Position numbers and translations under genes: made by a program. From Dipteris shenzhenensis (taxonomy: Eukaryota; Polypodiophyta; Polypodiopsida; Gleicheniales), in assembly GCA_047967505.1 (NCBI GenBank), contig CM106541.1: a DNA stretch of 64,000 nt; one strand, written 5' to 3'. Positions 23,601 through 34,500 of this stretch are shown here, one piece after another (positions within the stretch are counted from its first letter, which is position 1; the number at the start of each line of letters is the position of its first letter). Under the pieces are notes generated by a model. It saw nothing but the letters and a program-made list of their open reading frames with translations, ran no database searches and had not been told where the DNA came from.

Positions 23601-23946
23601 CAATTGGCTCTACGTAGAGCCGAATGCGATGGAGAGACAATAAACAAGCACGAGCGAGAGTTATCATCTGGATGTATGGTGCATGTAAGTTTCTTACCTC
23701 TTGATGTAATTAAGTAATTATTTGTGGCAATATATGCTATAAAATAGATGCATCTTCATTGTTTTAATGATGCTCTTTTATAGTACAAAAAGTATAGTGC
23801 ATTATGGTCAAATGGACGATATTTTCACGTGGAACACATCGTTTCAAAGAGAGTCACGTATGATTGTGGAGTCATGACTAACTTCACACAAGATAGCTGA
23901 GCAAGTGCTTCGGATACCAATCTTCTCTCCTCACAGTTGGATTATT
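20626..23946 (+). pseudogene. tnp2 transposase gene of element B, 5' part, broken
   Basis: Starts MEGMSGSSSDDAP at 20626 with the CHCTHCKREV cysteine/histidine motif. The first splice donor is changed (GGAAAGT where E has GGTAAGT). Exon 2 has a TGA near 21072, the next exon a TAG in place of arginine at 21522, and the core a frame change near 22200 from a short duplication. Core motifs remain: LAMDGVNPFGLRSTSWSTWP, SGYHACPVCGP, LLDPMHIFKNVGATIWAHL in a shifted frame. DUF4218 follows at about 23046-23600 with a further deletion of the FLERFMKTLKGFVRQ part. DUF4216 starts near 23755 and is cut at 23946 by F2; it resumes at 31389. Confidence 0.8.
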
Positions 23947-24230
23947 CACAACAAGACAAAGCACCCACAGACGCGCGCACAGACACGTTTCATGAACTAA
24001 ATAAAAAACTTACGGGCGCGTCTATTTGCGCGTCTATTTGCACATTTGGAGACCCGCGTCTAATTGCGCGTCTATATATCATACTTACGCGCGTATAGAC
24101 ATGCACAAAGACGCATAAATAGACGCGCTTATAAACACGTTTATAAACGCCCATATAGACGCAAATCGAACAGACAGACGCGAATATAAACGCGTTTTTA
24201 AACGCACTGATAGACACGCTTTTTTTTTAA
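23947..24230. repeat. tnpA-side terminus and subterminal repeats of F2
   Basis: After the terminus come units such as GCGCGTCTATTTGCGCGTCT, ATAGACGCGCTTATAAACGC and related forms to 24225. The shared core is CGTCTAT/ATAGACG. Confidence 0.75.
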
Positions 24231-24394
24231 AAAAAAATTTACAGAATACTGTGTATGTTGTGTATGCTATATAGTTACAAGAATCCCATATCCACATTCT
24301 GTAATTCAATTCTTACAGCCAACCGCATTTTAATTACAATTCCAAATAAAATATTACAACTCCAAAACGCAATAAAATTGAAAGCTCAAAAAGT

Positions 24395-24560
24395 GCTTGT
24401 ATATACATATAGCACGAAGCTAAGCCATGTCATGTGGCTTCAAGTACAAAAAATAAAGAAGCTAAGCCATGTCATGTGGCTTCAAGTACAAAAAATAAGA
24501 GGAGTCTATATACAAGAGGCACGAAGCCAAGCCAGTGGCTTTAAGTACAAAAAAGAGTAG
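24395..24560. repeat. Tandem hairpin repeats in the 3' region of F2 tnpA
   Basis: Three units of AAGCCANGTCATGTGGCTTC followed by AAGTACAAAAAATA, the inverted counterpart of 16619-16790 in F1. Each unit is a near-perfect short inverted repeat. They lie just past the tnpA stop codon at 24579, so they are probably transcribed. Confidence 0.65.
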
Positions 24561-24578
24561 CTAGCACTACTTATACGA

Positions 24579-26038
24579 CTAATCTATGTTCTCTAAGTCC
24601 TCGCTCCCTTCCACGCTCCCTTCTGCGCCTCCTTCCTCCTCTTCCTCATCGTCTTGTGCACGGGCCTGTAAACAAGGGACAACATATATCAATGTATGAA
24701 AAATCAAATCTTTACTTATAATTTTGGCATTATTTAATTACTTTCAAATATCTCAGGGGCATGTCCAGTAGCTCGAGTATACTGCTCCTCAGTAATCAAC
24801 CCGTCATCATAGAAGTGCCTCCATGTATCTCCTCTGCGATGGTGGCAGTGGTAGGCTGTCTCCACTGGAGTAGGGTATCTGCCCACGATCTCAAGCTGCA
24901 TGACCGCGATACACTTTGTGGAGGGATTAGTACAAAGAAACAACCAACCTTCTAATAAACTACATAAGCAATATAATTTGAGATCGATACTTACAAATTG
25001 GGCCTCCCATGATTCAACACCCCCTGCTCCAAAATGTGCGCTTCCATATTCCTCCATCTGGATCCTCCGTGCCTCCACGTGCTGCAGACTGGGCTCCTCC
25101 CTCGCTGACTTCATTGCCTTCTTCCACTCACGCTTCTGAGCGGTGTGGGGCGGGCCCCTTGGAGGTTGACCTGCCTCAAGCCTGGCAAGCTCCGCTAGTG
25201 CCTGCCTCTTAAGGGAAGATCTTTTATTGCTAAGTATCGTAACAATCTTTGACTTCCCCCATTTATTTGTGAACTGGCGATTGGGGGGGTTAGGATACCT
25301 AGAGCGAATAGTAGCGAGGGTCTCATCAGCCAACCTCTTTGGGTGGTCTTTATAGTGGATAAAGCAATCTCTGTAATTGTTAGCAATTACAGAGCGCATG
25401 AAGGCCATGATGTCCTTCCCCCGCGCATCCATCAAGATGCCTCCTGTCTGAGTGATGTCATAATAAATCGTACCATCACCCAGAGGCACGTCTAAATCAT
25501 CTGAATCATCCTCCTCCTCACCGCCACATGGCCCAAAGCACTGTGCCATGCATCCGCCACCGCTCTCCCTACTACTACGCCTGCTACCCTATCGTGTCGA
25601 GCTTGTACACTGGCCACTCGTAGCTGGGGACTGCACGAGACTACGCTGACCACTCGTAGCTGGAGAACCGAGTCTCGACGGCTGGGGAGTACGTCGACGG
25701 CTTGCCGAGACAGAAGGACCTCCTGACGGCATGGGGGAAGGGGCATAAGACGGGATGGCAGAAGGGACATAAGACGGCATGGGGGAAGGGGCATAAGACG
25801 GTACGGGGGAAGGGGCATAAGAAGGGGCATAAGACGGCTGTGCAGACTCCACTGGGGTGATCTCAGGCAGTGTGGGGTGGCTCGGAGTATGTAGTGCCGA
25901 CTCCTGGGGAGTGTTAAGGGTACCCGTCATATACCCGTATAACTCCGCAGGACTAGGAGGGTGCCCTAAAAGATTATATAAGTCCTTCCAAATCGATTCC
26001 CGCGGATCAGGTGAGCTAGAAGCACTTCCTGGCCACAT
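24579..26038 (-). pseudogene. tnpA-like gene of F2, one in-frame stop
   Basis: Starts MWPGSASSSPDPRE at 26038, a few bases after a TTCCAG acceptor, and ends in the acidic tail at the TAG 24579-24581. N-terminal half: DLYNLLGHPPSPAELYG and repeated SYAPSPMP proline-rich units. A TAG at about 25586-25588 interrupts it where F1 has a sense codon. The C-terminal half is open from 25585: DGTIYYDITQTGGILMDARG, MRSVIANNYRDCF, SRYPNPPNRQFTNKW, SSLKRQALAELARL and GSAHFGAGGVESWEAQF, which parallel the YPNPPN and HFGAGG motifs of the family-1 tnpA. Introns with GTAAG donors follow SWEAQF and PEIFES. The intron after SWEAQF stays open in frame. Presumed role: binds the CGTCTATAG repeats and assists transposition (inference from position and family). 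Confidence 0.75.
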
Positions 26039-26044
26039 GTTGAA

Positions 26045-26952
26045 CTGGAAAAAAGGAAACAAATCTATTACTTTGGGAGCTGAGAAGAAAGGGGAAGAAA
26101 AAAGAGGCTCTGTCAGAGCGCGTCTATAGACCCGTCTAATTTGCGCATCTATAGACGCGTCTAACAGAGCGTTTTACAACTCGTTTAAAAGCGCGTCTAA
26201 CAGTCCGTCTAACTTTCCATCTAACAGTGCGTTTAAAAGTCCGTTTAGCAGAGCGTCTACGTGCGCATCTACAAACGCGTCTGTGTGTGCCTGTAACACA
26301 CGAGACGCGCGGATAGACACGCCTGTAGATGCCCTTTTAGATGCACCCTGAGACGCGCCTATAGACGCGCTCCGACAGGCAAGAATACTAAAAAGTCGAA
26401 AAGGACGTTGCGCCCGACAAAAGAACGTGTCGCTCATACCTAGATCCTGCCTTTCGTGGATGCGAGAAAGTACAAAACTGGAAAGAGCAAGCAAGAACAA
26501 CTTCAAAAGGACTTACTTGGAAAAAGGTATGGAAGGATCTTTCTTTTCCAAACTGGTTTCTTCTCCTTGTTCGTACTCCTCCTCTCCTTTAGGCTTGGAA
26601 GCAAGTGTAGGTACGGTCCCTTTCTCTTGAGTGAAAGCTTGGAACTTGTATGGGAGGCTCTCTCTTAAGCTTCGAATCTATGGAACTGCTAATAAAGAAG
26701 GAAGGAAGCCGCTCGCGAAGTTTAATTAAGGTAAAGAAAAGCAAAGCGAGCGGCGCGTCGAAAAGCAGGTTTAAAAAGCTGCGTCTATGGTCGCGTCTAT
26801 AGGCGCGTCTAAATACACAAAGTAGACGCGCGTTTAGACGCGCCGATAGATGTGATGTTAAACGCGTCTATAAATGCGGCGATAGACGCAACACAGAGTT
26901 TAAATTAAGCATTTGAAGAAGAGCAAATTTGGTGGGTTGTTTGTTTGTAGGA
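26045..26952. promoter_or_regulatory. Central divergent promoter zone of F2
   Basis: Two clusters of the family-2 palindrome flank a 350-bp middle. 26110-26390 lies beside tnpA and includes CGCGTCTATAGACCCG and GCGCATCTATAGACGCG; 26770-26895 lies beside tnp2 and includes GCGTCTATAGGCGCGTCTA. The middle has a serine/lysine-codon-like segment that also occurs in F1 and CT-rich acceptor-like runs. The arrangement places presumed TnpA sites at both divergent transcription starts. Confidence 0.55.
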
Positions 26953-29900
26953 TGTCTCCATCTTCAACAAGTAGCTCCAGTGAGGATGAATCCCTCTGTA
27001 TCCACCATCGCGAAATGTGGTTGGAGCAAAAAATCAAATGTCTATGTGATTGATGTCGAGGAAACATGTATCGTGCACGCAGGATTACGCTCAATCATAT
27101 CTCAAAGTATGGAGAATGGGATGTGACCGTAAACAGGGTAAGGGTTTGTAAGTTAAGGTTGATTGAGATACCTATGGGTGTTCATATGTTTGAGTTATGA
27201 TCCCGTTTTAATTTGATACAGGATGCAGTGCCACACCCGCACATGTTACCCCGTGAGGAGGCGAAGCGTCGGCGATATGAGGTGGGATCTTCAGGAGGGA
27301 CCGTCACGGATGCATGGAGTGATGGTAATAGTAGCCCTCCGCCATTACCTCATGAAGCCGTGGAGGAGGAGGTGTTTGATGATATGGTGCGGGATTTATA
27401 TGTCCATCAAGGGAGGGACAATAGCATGGAGCAGGATGATCTTTTTACCGCAGCATCAACTCCACTGTTTGAGGGGTGCACATTCTCTGTTCTACGTGCC
27501 TCCCTTGAGTTACTAAACTTGCAAACCATCTATGGATGGAGCAATGCAAGTTTGAATGCATTACTCAAGTAAGCTTTAAAGGAGCTTTAAAGTCGATTTT
27601 GCAAACATGGTGAATTATGCTAGTGGGTCAATTACTCGAATGCTTTTCCTCATTTATGGTCTTCACGTGCAGGCTATTGTGTAAAATGCTTCCAAGGGAG
27701 AATAAACTACCGACCTCAAGAGATATGGCAAGGCAACATGTGACCTCTCTTGGAGGATTAGATTACAAGCGCATCCATGCATGTGTCAACGATTGCGTTT
27801 TGTTTTGTGGACTACATAAGGATGCAAGAGAGTGTCCTACTTGTGGAGAGGCAAGATATAGAGCAGATCTCAAAACCTTGGACGCGCCTCGTAAGGTATT
27901 GCGACATTTTCCCATAATCCCTCGCATCCAACATATGTTCAAGTGCAAATCTATTGCAGAGCTCATGTCACGGCATTCCTCCCATCAATCAACCGATGGC
28001 AAGTGGAGAACTCTCGCGGACTCTCCTGCATGGAAGCATATTGAAGACACATGGCCAAGGTTCAAGGAAGAACCTAGGAGCTTGAGACTTGGATTGGGTA
28101 TGGACGGTGTGAACCCATTTGGTCTCAAAAGCACGTCTTACAGTGTATGGCCAGTGGTATTGGTGAATTACAATCTTCCACCCTCTATGGCTATTAAGAA
28201 AGGACATGTCATGCTGTCCCTTCTAATTCCAGGGAAACATAAAGTCAAAAACCCTGATGTTTATTTGGAGCCTTTGATTGATGAGCTAGAGATACTTTGG
28301 AGAGGTATCGAGGTGCATGATGTGAGCAGGCCTCCCTCGTCACAAGACTTCAACTGCAAAGCAGTCTTGATGTGGATGATGCATGACTTCCCAGGCTATG
28401 GCGAGTGTTCAGGTAAGCATTGCATTTTTTAATTATGAATAGGCAAAGGACGTGGCACCCTAAACCCACCTTCCACTCTTAATTGCATCTATTGTTCAGG
28501 TCTCACTACATCGGGTTACCATGCATGTCCTGTTTGTGGTCCTTTGCTAGTTGCCTCACGGGCAGACGCATTGAATAAGGTCATCTATGAGAATCACCAT
28601 CGATTTCTCCCACCTGATCATCCTAGATATGTTGCCCCTTGGAATGAAGTCCTCCCACAATCACTCACCGCGGGAGATTGGATGAGAATTTGGGATGGTT
28701 CCATGACTCCTCCACCACTTGGCATGAGCCGGTAAGGATTTGTAACTTTTGGGTGGAAGTAAAGATTGGCTATATTGGTTGAAAGTAAAGATTGCACGCT
28801 AACACTTTATTTTGTCTAGATACTCCATCTTTTATCGTTTACCATATTGGTCCCACCTCAAGATCAATCACCTGCTCGATCCCATGCATATCTTCAAGAA
28901 TGTGGCATCTACCATTTGGGAGCATTTGAATGGGACACGAGATTCAGCAGGCATAAGGGAGGATCTACGTACCACAGGGAGGATGCGTGAAGCTTGGCCT
29001 CAAGAGAGACCAAATGGGCGTGTTTTTTTACCTCGTGCATCGTGGATGTTATCAAAGCTAGAGATGGAGACGGTGAAGCGCGCTATTACTACAATTCGTA
29101 CTCCCACTGGATGCATGAGGTGTTTGAAGGGAGCCTTTACAAAGAGCAAGAAAAGAGGTGTAGAGCAATTATATGGCTTGAAATCTCATGATTGGCACAA
29201 GATGCTCCAAGTAAGTATTTTATATGCATAATATCTTTTTCCTTTCAAATTTGTGAGTGAATAGCTATAAGCAACTAATCAACCACCTCCTCGCGGGTTC
29301 AGTTCATACTACCTACTAGCATTTCACGTAGTGCATCAAAGGACGTGAAAGATTGTATTTACAAGATGGGCGAGCTTGTGAGGTATGTGAGCTCAAAGGA
29401 AATAGATCCCACCACGCTTGAGAATGCTCGAGTTATGTCAGTGGAGGTGGTTTGTTTAGTGGAGGAGACATTTCCACGTTCTATTCTCACAAGCCAACTA
29501 CATCTCATAGTACATTTGGTGGATGAGATTGCTATAGGTGGTACTATACATGCACGATGGTTGTTCTTCCTCGAGCGCTTCATGAAGACGTTGAAGGGAT
29601 TCGTGAGACAAAATGCAAGACCCGAAGGTAGCATGGCCGAGGGTTGGTTGGTACAAGAGTCACTTGTATATATTTCTGAGTTTCTTGTTGATGTGGATAG
29701 CTCTCTCCCACGACTATGGAGAGATGATGAAGACCTAAGGATGACCTCTATTGTGCCTCAAGGAAAAGGATGCAACAAAGTAATAGACACGAAGTTGCAT
29801 AATAGTATCAACCTCTTTTGCGTGCTTAATAGTGATGTGATGAAAAGATGGGTGACAAGATACGAGGATGCAAAGGTAAGAAGACAAGAAGAAAGGGCCC

Positions 29901-30933
29901 TCTTTCGTACACACCACGGATCTCGTGTGCCATACCCTTAGCATCTAAGAGCACTTCCAAAGGATATTCATGTGGATTGGCTACTTGATGAAATGGAGAA
30001 AGCAGAGAAAGACGAGGGGATGCATATCACAATGGAAGAATGGGAGTATGCTAGGGGATGCATGAGCAAGGTCGGTATATAGAATGTTATGCATAAGTTA
30101 GGAGCTTTTTATAATTTAGATTGCTTATTTAATTGATTTTTTCTTGGTGTAGTGCATATGTTCAATGCTATATGGTGTAAGGGCAAGCATTTTCGAACAC
30201 AACGGATTGATGATAAGAGAAACACACAAGATTGCGGCGTCATTGCTAGCTTTGAGGGAGCCAATGGAGCCATGGATGATTATTGTGGCATAATCCAAGA
30301 TATCATTATGCTTGACTTTCGACGCTTCTTTGTGTATGTTTTGGATGTAAAGTGGTTTAAGGACGTGGTGGAAAGAGGCCCTAATGCAACAATCAAACGC
30401 CATGCAAGTGGCTTTGTAACTATTGACTCCACAAAGTTTTGGCAAAGTAGGAAGGACACACTAGTACTACCGCAACAATGTGAACAAGTACTATGCACAC
30501 ACATAAAAATACTCGCTTTTAAATATTTGATGCAAGAAAAGTAACATGATTGTATTTGTGTTTGAATTAGGTTATCTATCAACCAATGGTGGATAATAAT
30601 AGATGGTGGCATGTCATACCTATTATGCCACGTTCCAAAGTGATGTATAGTACATTTACTAATATGGAGCGTATGGAGGATGATCATGGCCATGGACGTG
30701 ATGATGACCGTGATACAAGAGAGGAGGATGATCATGAGATAGGAGATATAGATATTGAGGCCGGCATTACCCGTGAGGACGAGCCTACCATTGGAGATGT
30801 TGATTTCGATGAGCACATGAGTGGCACAAGTAGTAGTGGGTTGAATGTATTTGTAGATCTAAACACTTGTTTGGATTTTGAAGTAGATAGTTTGGCAAGG
30901 GTTGATCTCATTGAGGATGAGATTGAACCGTAG
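26953..30933 (+). pseudogene. tnp2 transposase gene of F2, nearly complete
   Basis: Starts MSPSSTSSSSEDES at 26953. The N-terminal exon has KCLCD, then TGA, then CRGNMYRARR and HISKYGEW, the position of the usual C.C..C transposase-associated motif. Exons follow with clear GT/AG borders: DAVPHPHMLP and acidic segment (27221-27575), Transposase_21 core (27674-28422, 28500-28733, 28818-29208) with GLGMDGVNPFGLK, YHACPVCGP, LLDPMHIFKNVASTIWEHL and GCMRCLKGAF, DUF4218 (29303-30080) with VHLVDEIAIGG and RWLFFLERFMKTLKGFVRQ, DUF4216 (30148-30496) with DFRRFFVYVLDVKWF, and an acidic tail (30573-30933). A second stop is the TAG at 29939-29941 where F1 has CAG. The product would be the DDE-type transposase that cuts the element ends. 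Confidence 0.85.
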
Positions 30934-31089
30934 CCCCACAATTGATATTGGCAAAACTATTTTACATATTGTCTCATTCTCCTCATTTCACTTAATTCTT
31001 GTATATGTGGGCTTGCAAAAAATTATGTGCTTTGGTAATCATGGGCAATGTTTGGAAAGCAATGATGTACACCAAAATATCACTTTCTG

Positions 31090-31388
31090 TATTCTCTGGA
31101 GCGCATCTATTTACGCGTCTAAATGCGCGTCTGATTCTCAGTGTAAACGCGCAAATAAACGCGCAAATACACGCGCAAATAGATGCACTAATAAACGGGA
31201 TGTTAAACGGGACCGTATTTTCTCAGGTCAAACGCATAAATAGACGCGGTGATTTATGCGGAAATAGATGAGCGTTTAGCCGCGCCTATAGATGCGCCCG
31301 TAATTTCTCTACTAAAGCAATGCCTATAGACGCGCCCGCTATTTTGCGCGTCTACCAAGCGCGTCTATAGTTGCTTTGTGTTGTTGTG
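31090..31388. repeat. tnp2-side subterminal repeats and terminus of F2
   Basis: Units such as GCGCATCTATTTACGCGTCT, AAACGCGCAAATACACGCGC and CGCCTATAGATGCGCCCG, ending in CGCGTCTATAGTTGCTTTG and the terminus TTGTTGTG. Confidence 0.75.
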
Positions 31389-32116
31389 ATTGTGGAACCA
31401 TATGCGACATCTATGAAGTTGATTTTAGACGATTTAGTATTTTCATTCTTGACGTAAAATGGTTTAGAACTATTTACAACGGTCCCCATGCGATAGTGAG
31501 AAAAGATAGTAGCGGTTTGTTTGCAATAGACTCCACCAAACATTGGACTGATGAAAGTGATACTTTTGTTCTTCCCGAGGACTATGAGCAGGTGCATACT
31601 AATGATTTAATTAATCGAAGCTTTTGTTTTTAAAGATCCATTGATACACGTACTTGAGCATAATTTCATATATATAATTGACGACATTTGGCACCCATCT
31701 TCAATATAGGTGGTATTTCATCCGGATCCTTCTGATCCAAGATGGTGGTACGTGATCCAAGTTGCACCACGAAGTAGAGATGTGGATATGGAGATGCCAC
31801 TACCAATGCCGAATCCAATTAATCCCGATGCATCTAGCGAAGAAGATGAAGATCACAATATGAGCCAAGAGGAAGATGCGCATAATGACATCACACGGGA
31901 GGAAGATGGAGATCACGATATTGAGAAAGAAGACAACGATCATCAAGAATCACCACACTTTATTAAAGAAGATGATCAAGTACTTTTAGGTGAACGTATG
32001 ATGCTAGAGTACGATGATGATATAGGAGATCAACTCGGCATAGAGTTGGAGATAGACTTGTTTGGCACCTTAGACTTGGCTCAAGATGAAACAATTGATG
32101 TAAATGCTTTGAATTG
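31389..32116 (+). pseudogene. tnp2 transposase gene of element B, 3' part
   Basis: Resumes the DUF4216 exon after F2: CDIYEVDFRRFSIFILDVKWF, SSGLFAIDSTKHWTDESD, VLPEDYEQ. An intron with donor GTGCATACT and acceptor TTCAATATAG follows; then the last exon 31710-32116 encodes the long acidic tail (EEDEDHNMSQEEDAHND, DDDIGDQLGIELEIDLFGTLDLAQDE). This part is open; the gene is dead because of lesions upstream and the F2 insertion. Confidence 0.8.
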
Positions 32117-32284
32117 ATTTTTTTCATCTCCAACTTGGACATGAATATATGAGCTTCAAAGGCTTGATATACATGCTCTCATATTTTTATTCTCTATGAG
32201 ATCAAACCTGTATGAAAATTTTAAAAATTTGGTCATTGGAAAAAACTAACTTTTAAGGCCTATATGAGTAAAAAACCTCTCTGG

Positions 32285-32502
32285 AAAACGTTGCTTTAAA
32301 ATAGTATATCAGTGTCACTATATAGCGACACTTAAAAGTCGCTATATAGCAACTTTTGTAATAGTCGCTATATAGCGACGTTTACCTAACGTTGCTATAT
32401 AGCGATGCTTCATAGGGCACGCTTTTCATACCGATGATTAGCACCCCATGCGTGCTAAACATCGGTACGTAAACATCGCAATAGGATCCATGTGTAGTAG
32501 TG
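32285..32502. repeat. Right subterminal palindromes and terminus of element B
   Basis: Palindromes GTCGCTATATAGC and variants at 32308-32410, then the tnp2-side terminal segment (CCGATGATTAGCACC...GGTACGT) and the end CATGTGTAGTAGTG at 32489-32502. Confidence 0.75.
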
Positions 32503-33313
32503 ATAGCGACACTTAGGGTTAAAGGTTGCTATATAGCGACTTTTAGCGTTAAGTGTCGCTATATAGTGACACTTTTATGGTATGAGTGTCGCTATATGTC
32601 GCTATATAGCGACGCTTTTAGGGTATGTGTCGCTATATAGCGACGCTGGGAGACTAAAACCCGAAACACCGCACGATGCCATCTTTCACAACTCTATTGT
32701 GAGAAAAGCAAAAATCTCTCCTCCCATGCTTTCCTCCTCTATTCGGCAACCTCGCTTTCCTCCTCTATTCCCCACACTCCTCACCCCTACCAAGCCCCTC
32801 TCCCATTGACACTTGTGCTCCTTCTCCCTCTCTACTTATGTGAAAGGAAGTTTTTCAAGAAGGTCTCCACCCTTCTCCCTCTCTACTTATGTGAAAGGAA
32901 GTTTTTCAAGAAGGTGTGTCTCTTTAAGCAATGTAGGTTCAGTTTTTGTGAAATTTCATTTTGTGAGAGTTGAAGCATGTTTCTCCTTGCATTGCTAAGC
33001 CTATGTGCTAATTTTCATGCTTGATTTTCAAAGATTAAGGACAAAAAATGAGATTCGCTCTTCTCTTTTTTGTATTTCTCTTCCTCCTCTTTTCCTTCCT
33101 TTCATGCTTTCTCCTTGTTTATGCTTGTCTCCTCAATCCAATCCCTTTGGAAAGTTGCTTCTCCAAACTGCTCCTTCCTCTAACTAGTTATTTGAAAAAT
33201 GGTATGTTTCCTCTCTTTTGTAGGGCCAGTCCACGAAACACCAAGCGAGACTTTTCCAAGTAAGAAAGTGTTGCTTCTTTTTTCCTTTTTTTGTTTCCGT
33301 TATTTGCATTGGT
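32503..33313. promoter_or_regulatory. Central zone of element A, right part
   Basis: Continues A after B: TCGCTATATAGCGACA palindromes to about 32650, then the tnpA leader region with duplicated TTCTCCCTCTCTACTTATGT (32823 and 32874), GTTTTTCAAGAAGGT donor-like borders and the CTTTTGTAGGGCCAGTCCAC mini-exon near 33215 that is also in E. The short ORFs here are rich in leucine, serine and phenylalanine because of CT content and are not supported as genes. Confidence 0.5.
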
Positions 33314-34500
33314 CTGCAGCTAGCACTTTAAGTGCTAGCTGCAATGATGGGTGTAGGAACCCTTTCTTCCCCTCTCTTCTCTTATTTCCTCTTCTTTCCC
33401 TCTTTTCCTCTTTTCCTCCCTCTTTCCACCCTCTTTTCCTCCCTCTCTTATTTCCTCTTCTTCCTCTCTTTTCTTCTTTTCCCCTCTCTTTATCATTCTC
33501 TTTTCCCCTCTTCCTTCCTCTTCCTTCTCTTCTTTTCCCCTCTCTTATTTCCTCTCTTTCATCCTCTTTTCTCTTCTTGTCATAAGTATATGCATTTGCC
33601 TATGCTTATGCTCATATGCTTATGCCTATGCATGAGCATATGCTCATATGCTCATATGCTTTTCCCCTCTCTTTTTTCTTCTCTTTTTCCCTCTTCTTTC
33701 TCTTCTTTTCCCCTCTCTTATTTCCTCTCTTTCATCATCTTTTCTTCTCTTTTCATAAGCATATGCATTTGCCTATGCTTATGCATGAGCATATGCTCAT
33801 ATGCTCATGCATAAGCATAAGCATATTCTCTCTCTTTTTTCCTCTCTTTTCTTCTTTTCCCCTCTGTTTTTTCCTTCTCTTTTCCCCTCTTTCTTTTTCT
33901 TCGTTCTCTACTTTTCCCCTCTCTTATTTCCTCTCTTTCATCCTCTTTTCTCTTCTTTTCATAAGCATATTGATTTGTCTATGTATCTCTCTTATAAGCT
34001 TATGCTTATGCATGAGAGGGGAAGAGAAGAGGGGAAAAGAGCATAAGCATAAGAGAAGGAAAAAGAAGAGGGGAAAATAAGAAAATAGAGGAGAAAAGAA
34101 GAAAAAAAGAGAAAAAAGAGAAAAAGAGAGAAAGCATATGCTCATATGCTCATATGCTTTTCCCCTCTCTTTTTTCCTTCTCTTTTCTCATCTTCCTTTC
34201 TCTTCCTTCTCTTCTTTTCCCTTCTCTTACTTCCTCTCTTTCATCCTCCCTTCTATTCTTTTCATAAGCATATGCATTTGCCTATGCTTATGCTCATATG
34301 CTTAGGCTTATTCGTGAGCATATGCTCATATGCTTTTCCCCTCTCTTTTTTCCTTCTCTTTTTCCCTCTTCCTTTCTCTTCTTTCTCTTCTTTTTCCCGC
34401 TGTTATTTCCTCTTTTTCATTTTCTTTTCTCTTCTTTTCATAAGCATATGCTTTCTCTCTTTTTCTCTTTTTTCCCCTCTTTTCTTCTTTTCTTCTCTCT
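33314..34500. repeat. Palindrome and pyrimidine-rich microsatellite of element A
   Basis: Starts with the palindrome GCAGCTAGCACTTTAAGTGC...GCTGC (33314-33343). The array is CT-rich on the plus strand, which is the tnpA-sense side in this orientation, as in E. A block at about 34012-34140 switches to purine-rich on the plus strand, an internal inversion. At 34500 the array is joined directly to the tnpA 3' UTR, so all tnpA coding sequence is deleted. Confidence 0.8.

Larger units (their letters stand above)
23947..31388 (+). mobile_element. CACAA-ended CACTA-like element F2
   Basis: Ends CACAACAAGACAAAGCACCC (23947) and, as reverse complement of 31388, CACAACAACACAAAGCAACT. Target duplication ATT at 23944-23946 and 31389-31391; joining the flanks with one ATT matches the uninterrupted DUF4216 exon of E. 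7442 bp. It is in opposite orientation to F1 and very similar to it along its length. Its genes are better preserved: tnpA (minus) has one in-frame stop, and tnp2 (plus) has two that I can see. Confidence 0.92.
8973..32502 (+). mobile_element. CACTA element B, host of F1 and F2
   Basis: Left end CACTATAAGGCATAGGCCC at 8973; right end, as reverse complement of 32502, CACTACTACACATGGATCC. Target duplication ATA at 8970-8972 and 32503-32505. The insertion split one TCGCTATATAGCGA palindrome of A: the two flanks join back to a perfect repeat. Without F1 and F2, B is about 8.8 kb with the full family-1 order: tnpA (minus), microsatellite, palindromic promoter zone, tnp2 (plus). Both genes carry stops and frame changes. 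The sixth base of the left end is T instead of C. Confidence 0.9.

Noticed and set aside
32813-33585. Short ORFs with signal-peptide-like starts (MLIFMLDF, FFVFLFLLFSFLSCFLL)
   Set aside because: They lie in the CT-rich leader of element A; hydrophobicity comes from CTT/TTC codons. Homologous regions in B and E do not keep the frame.
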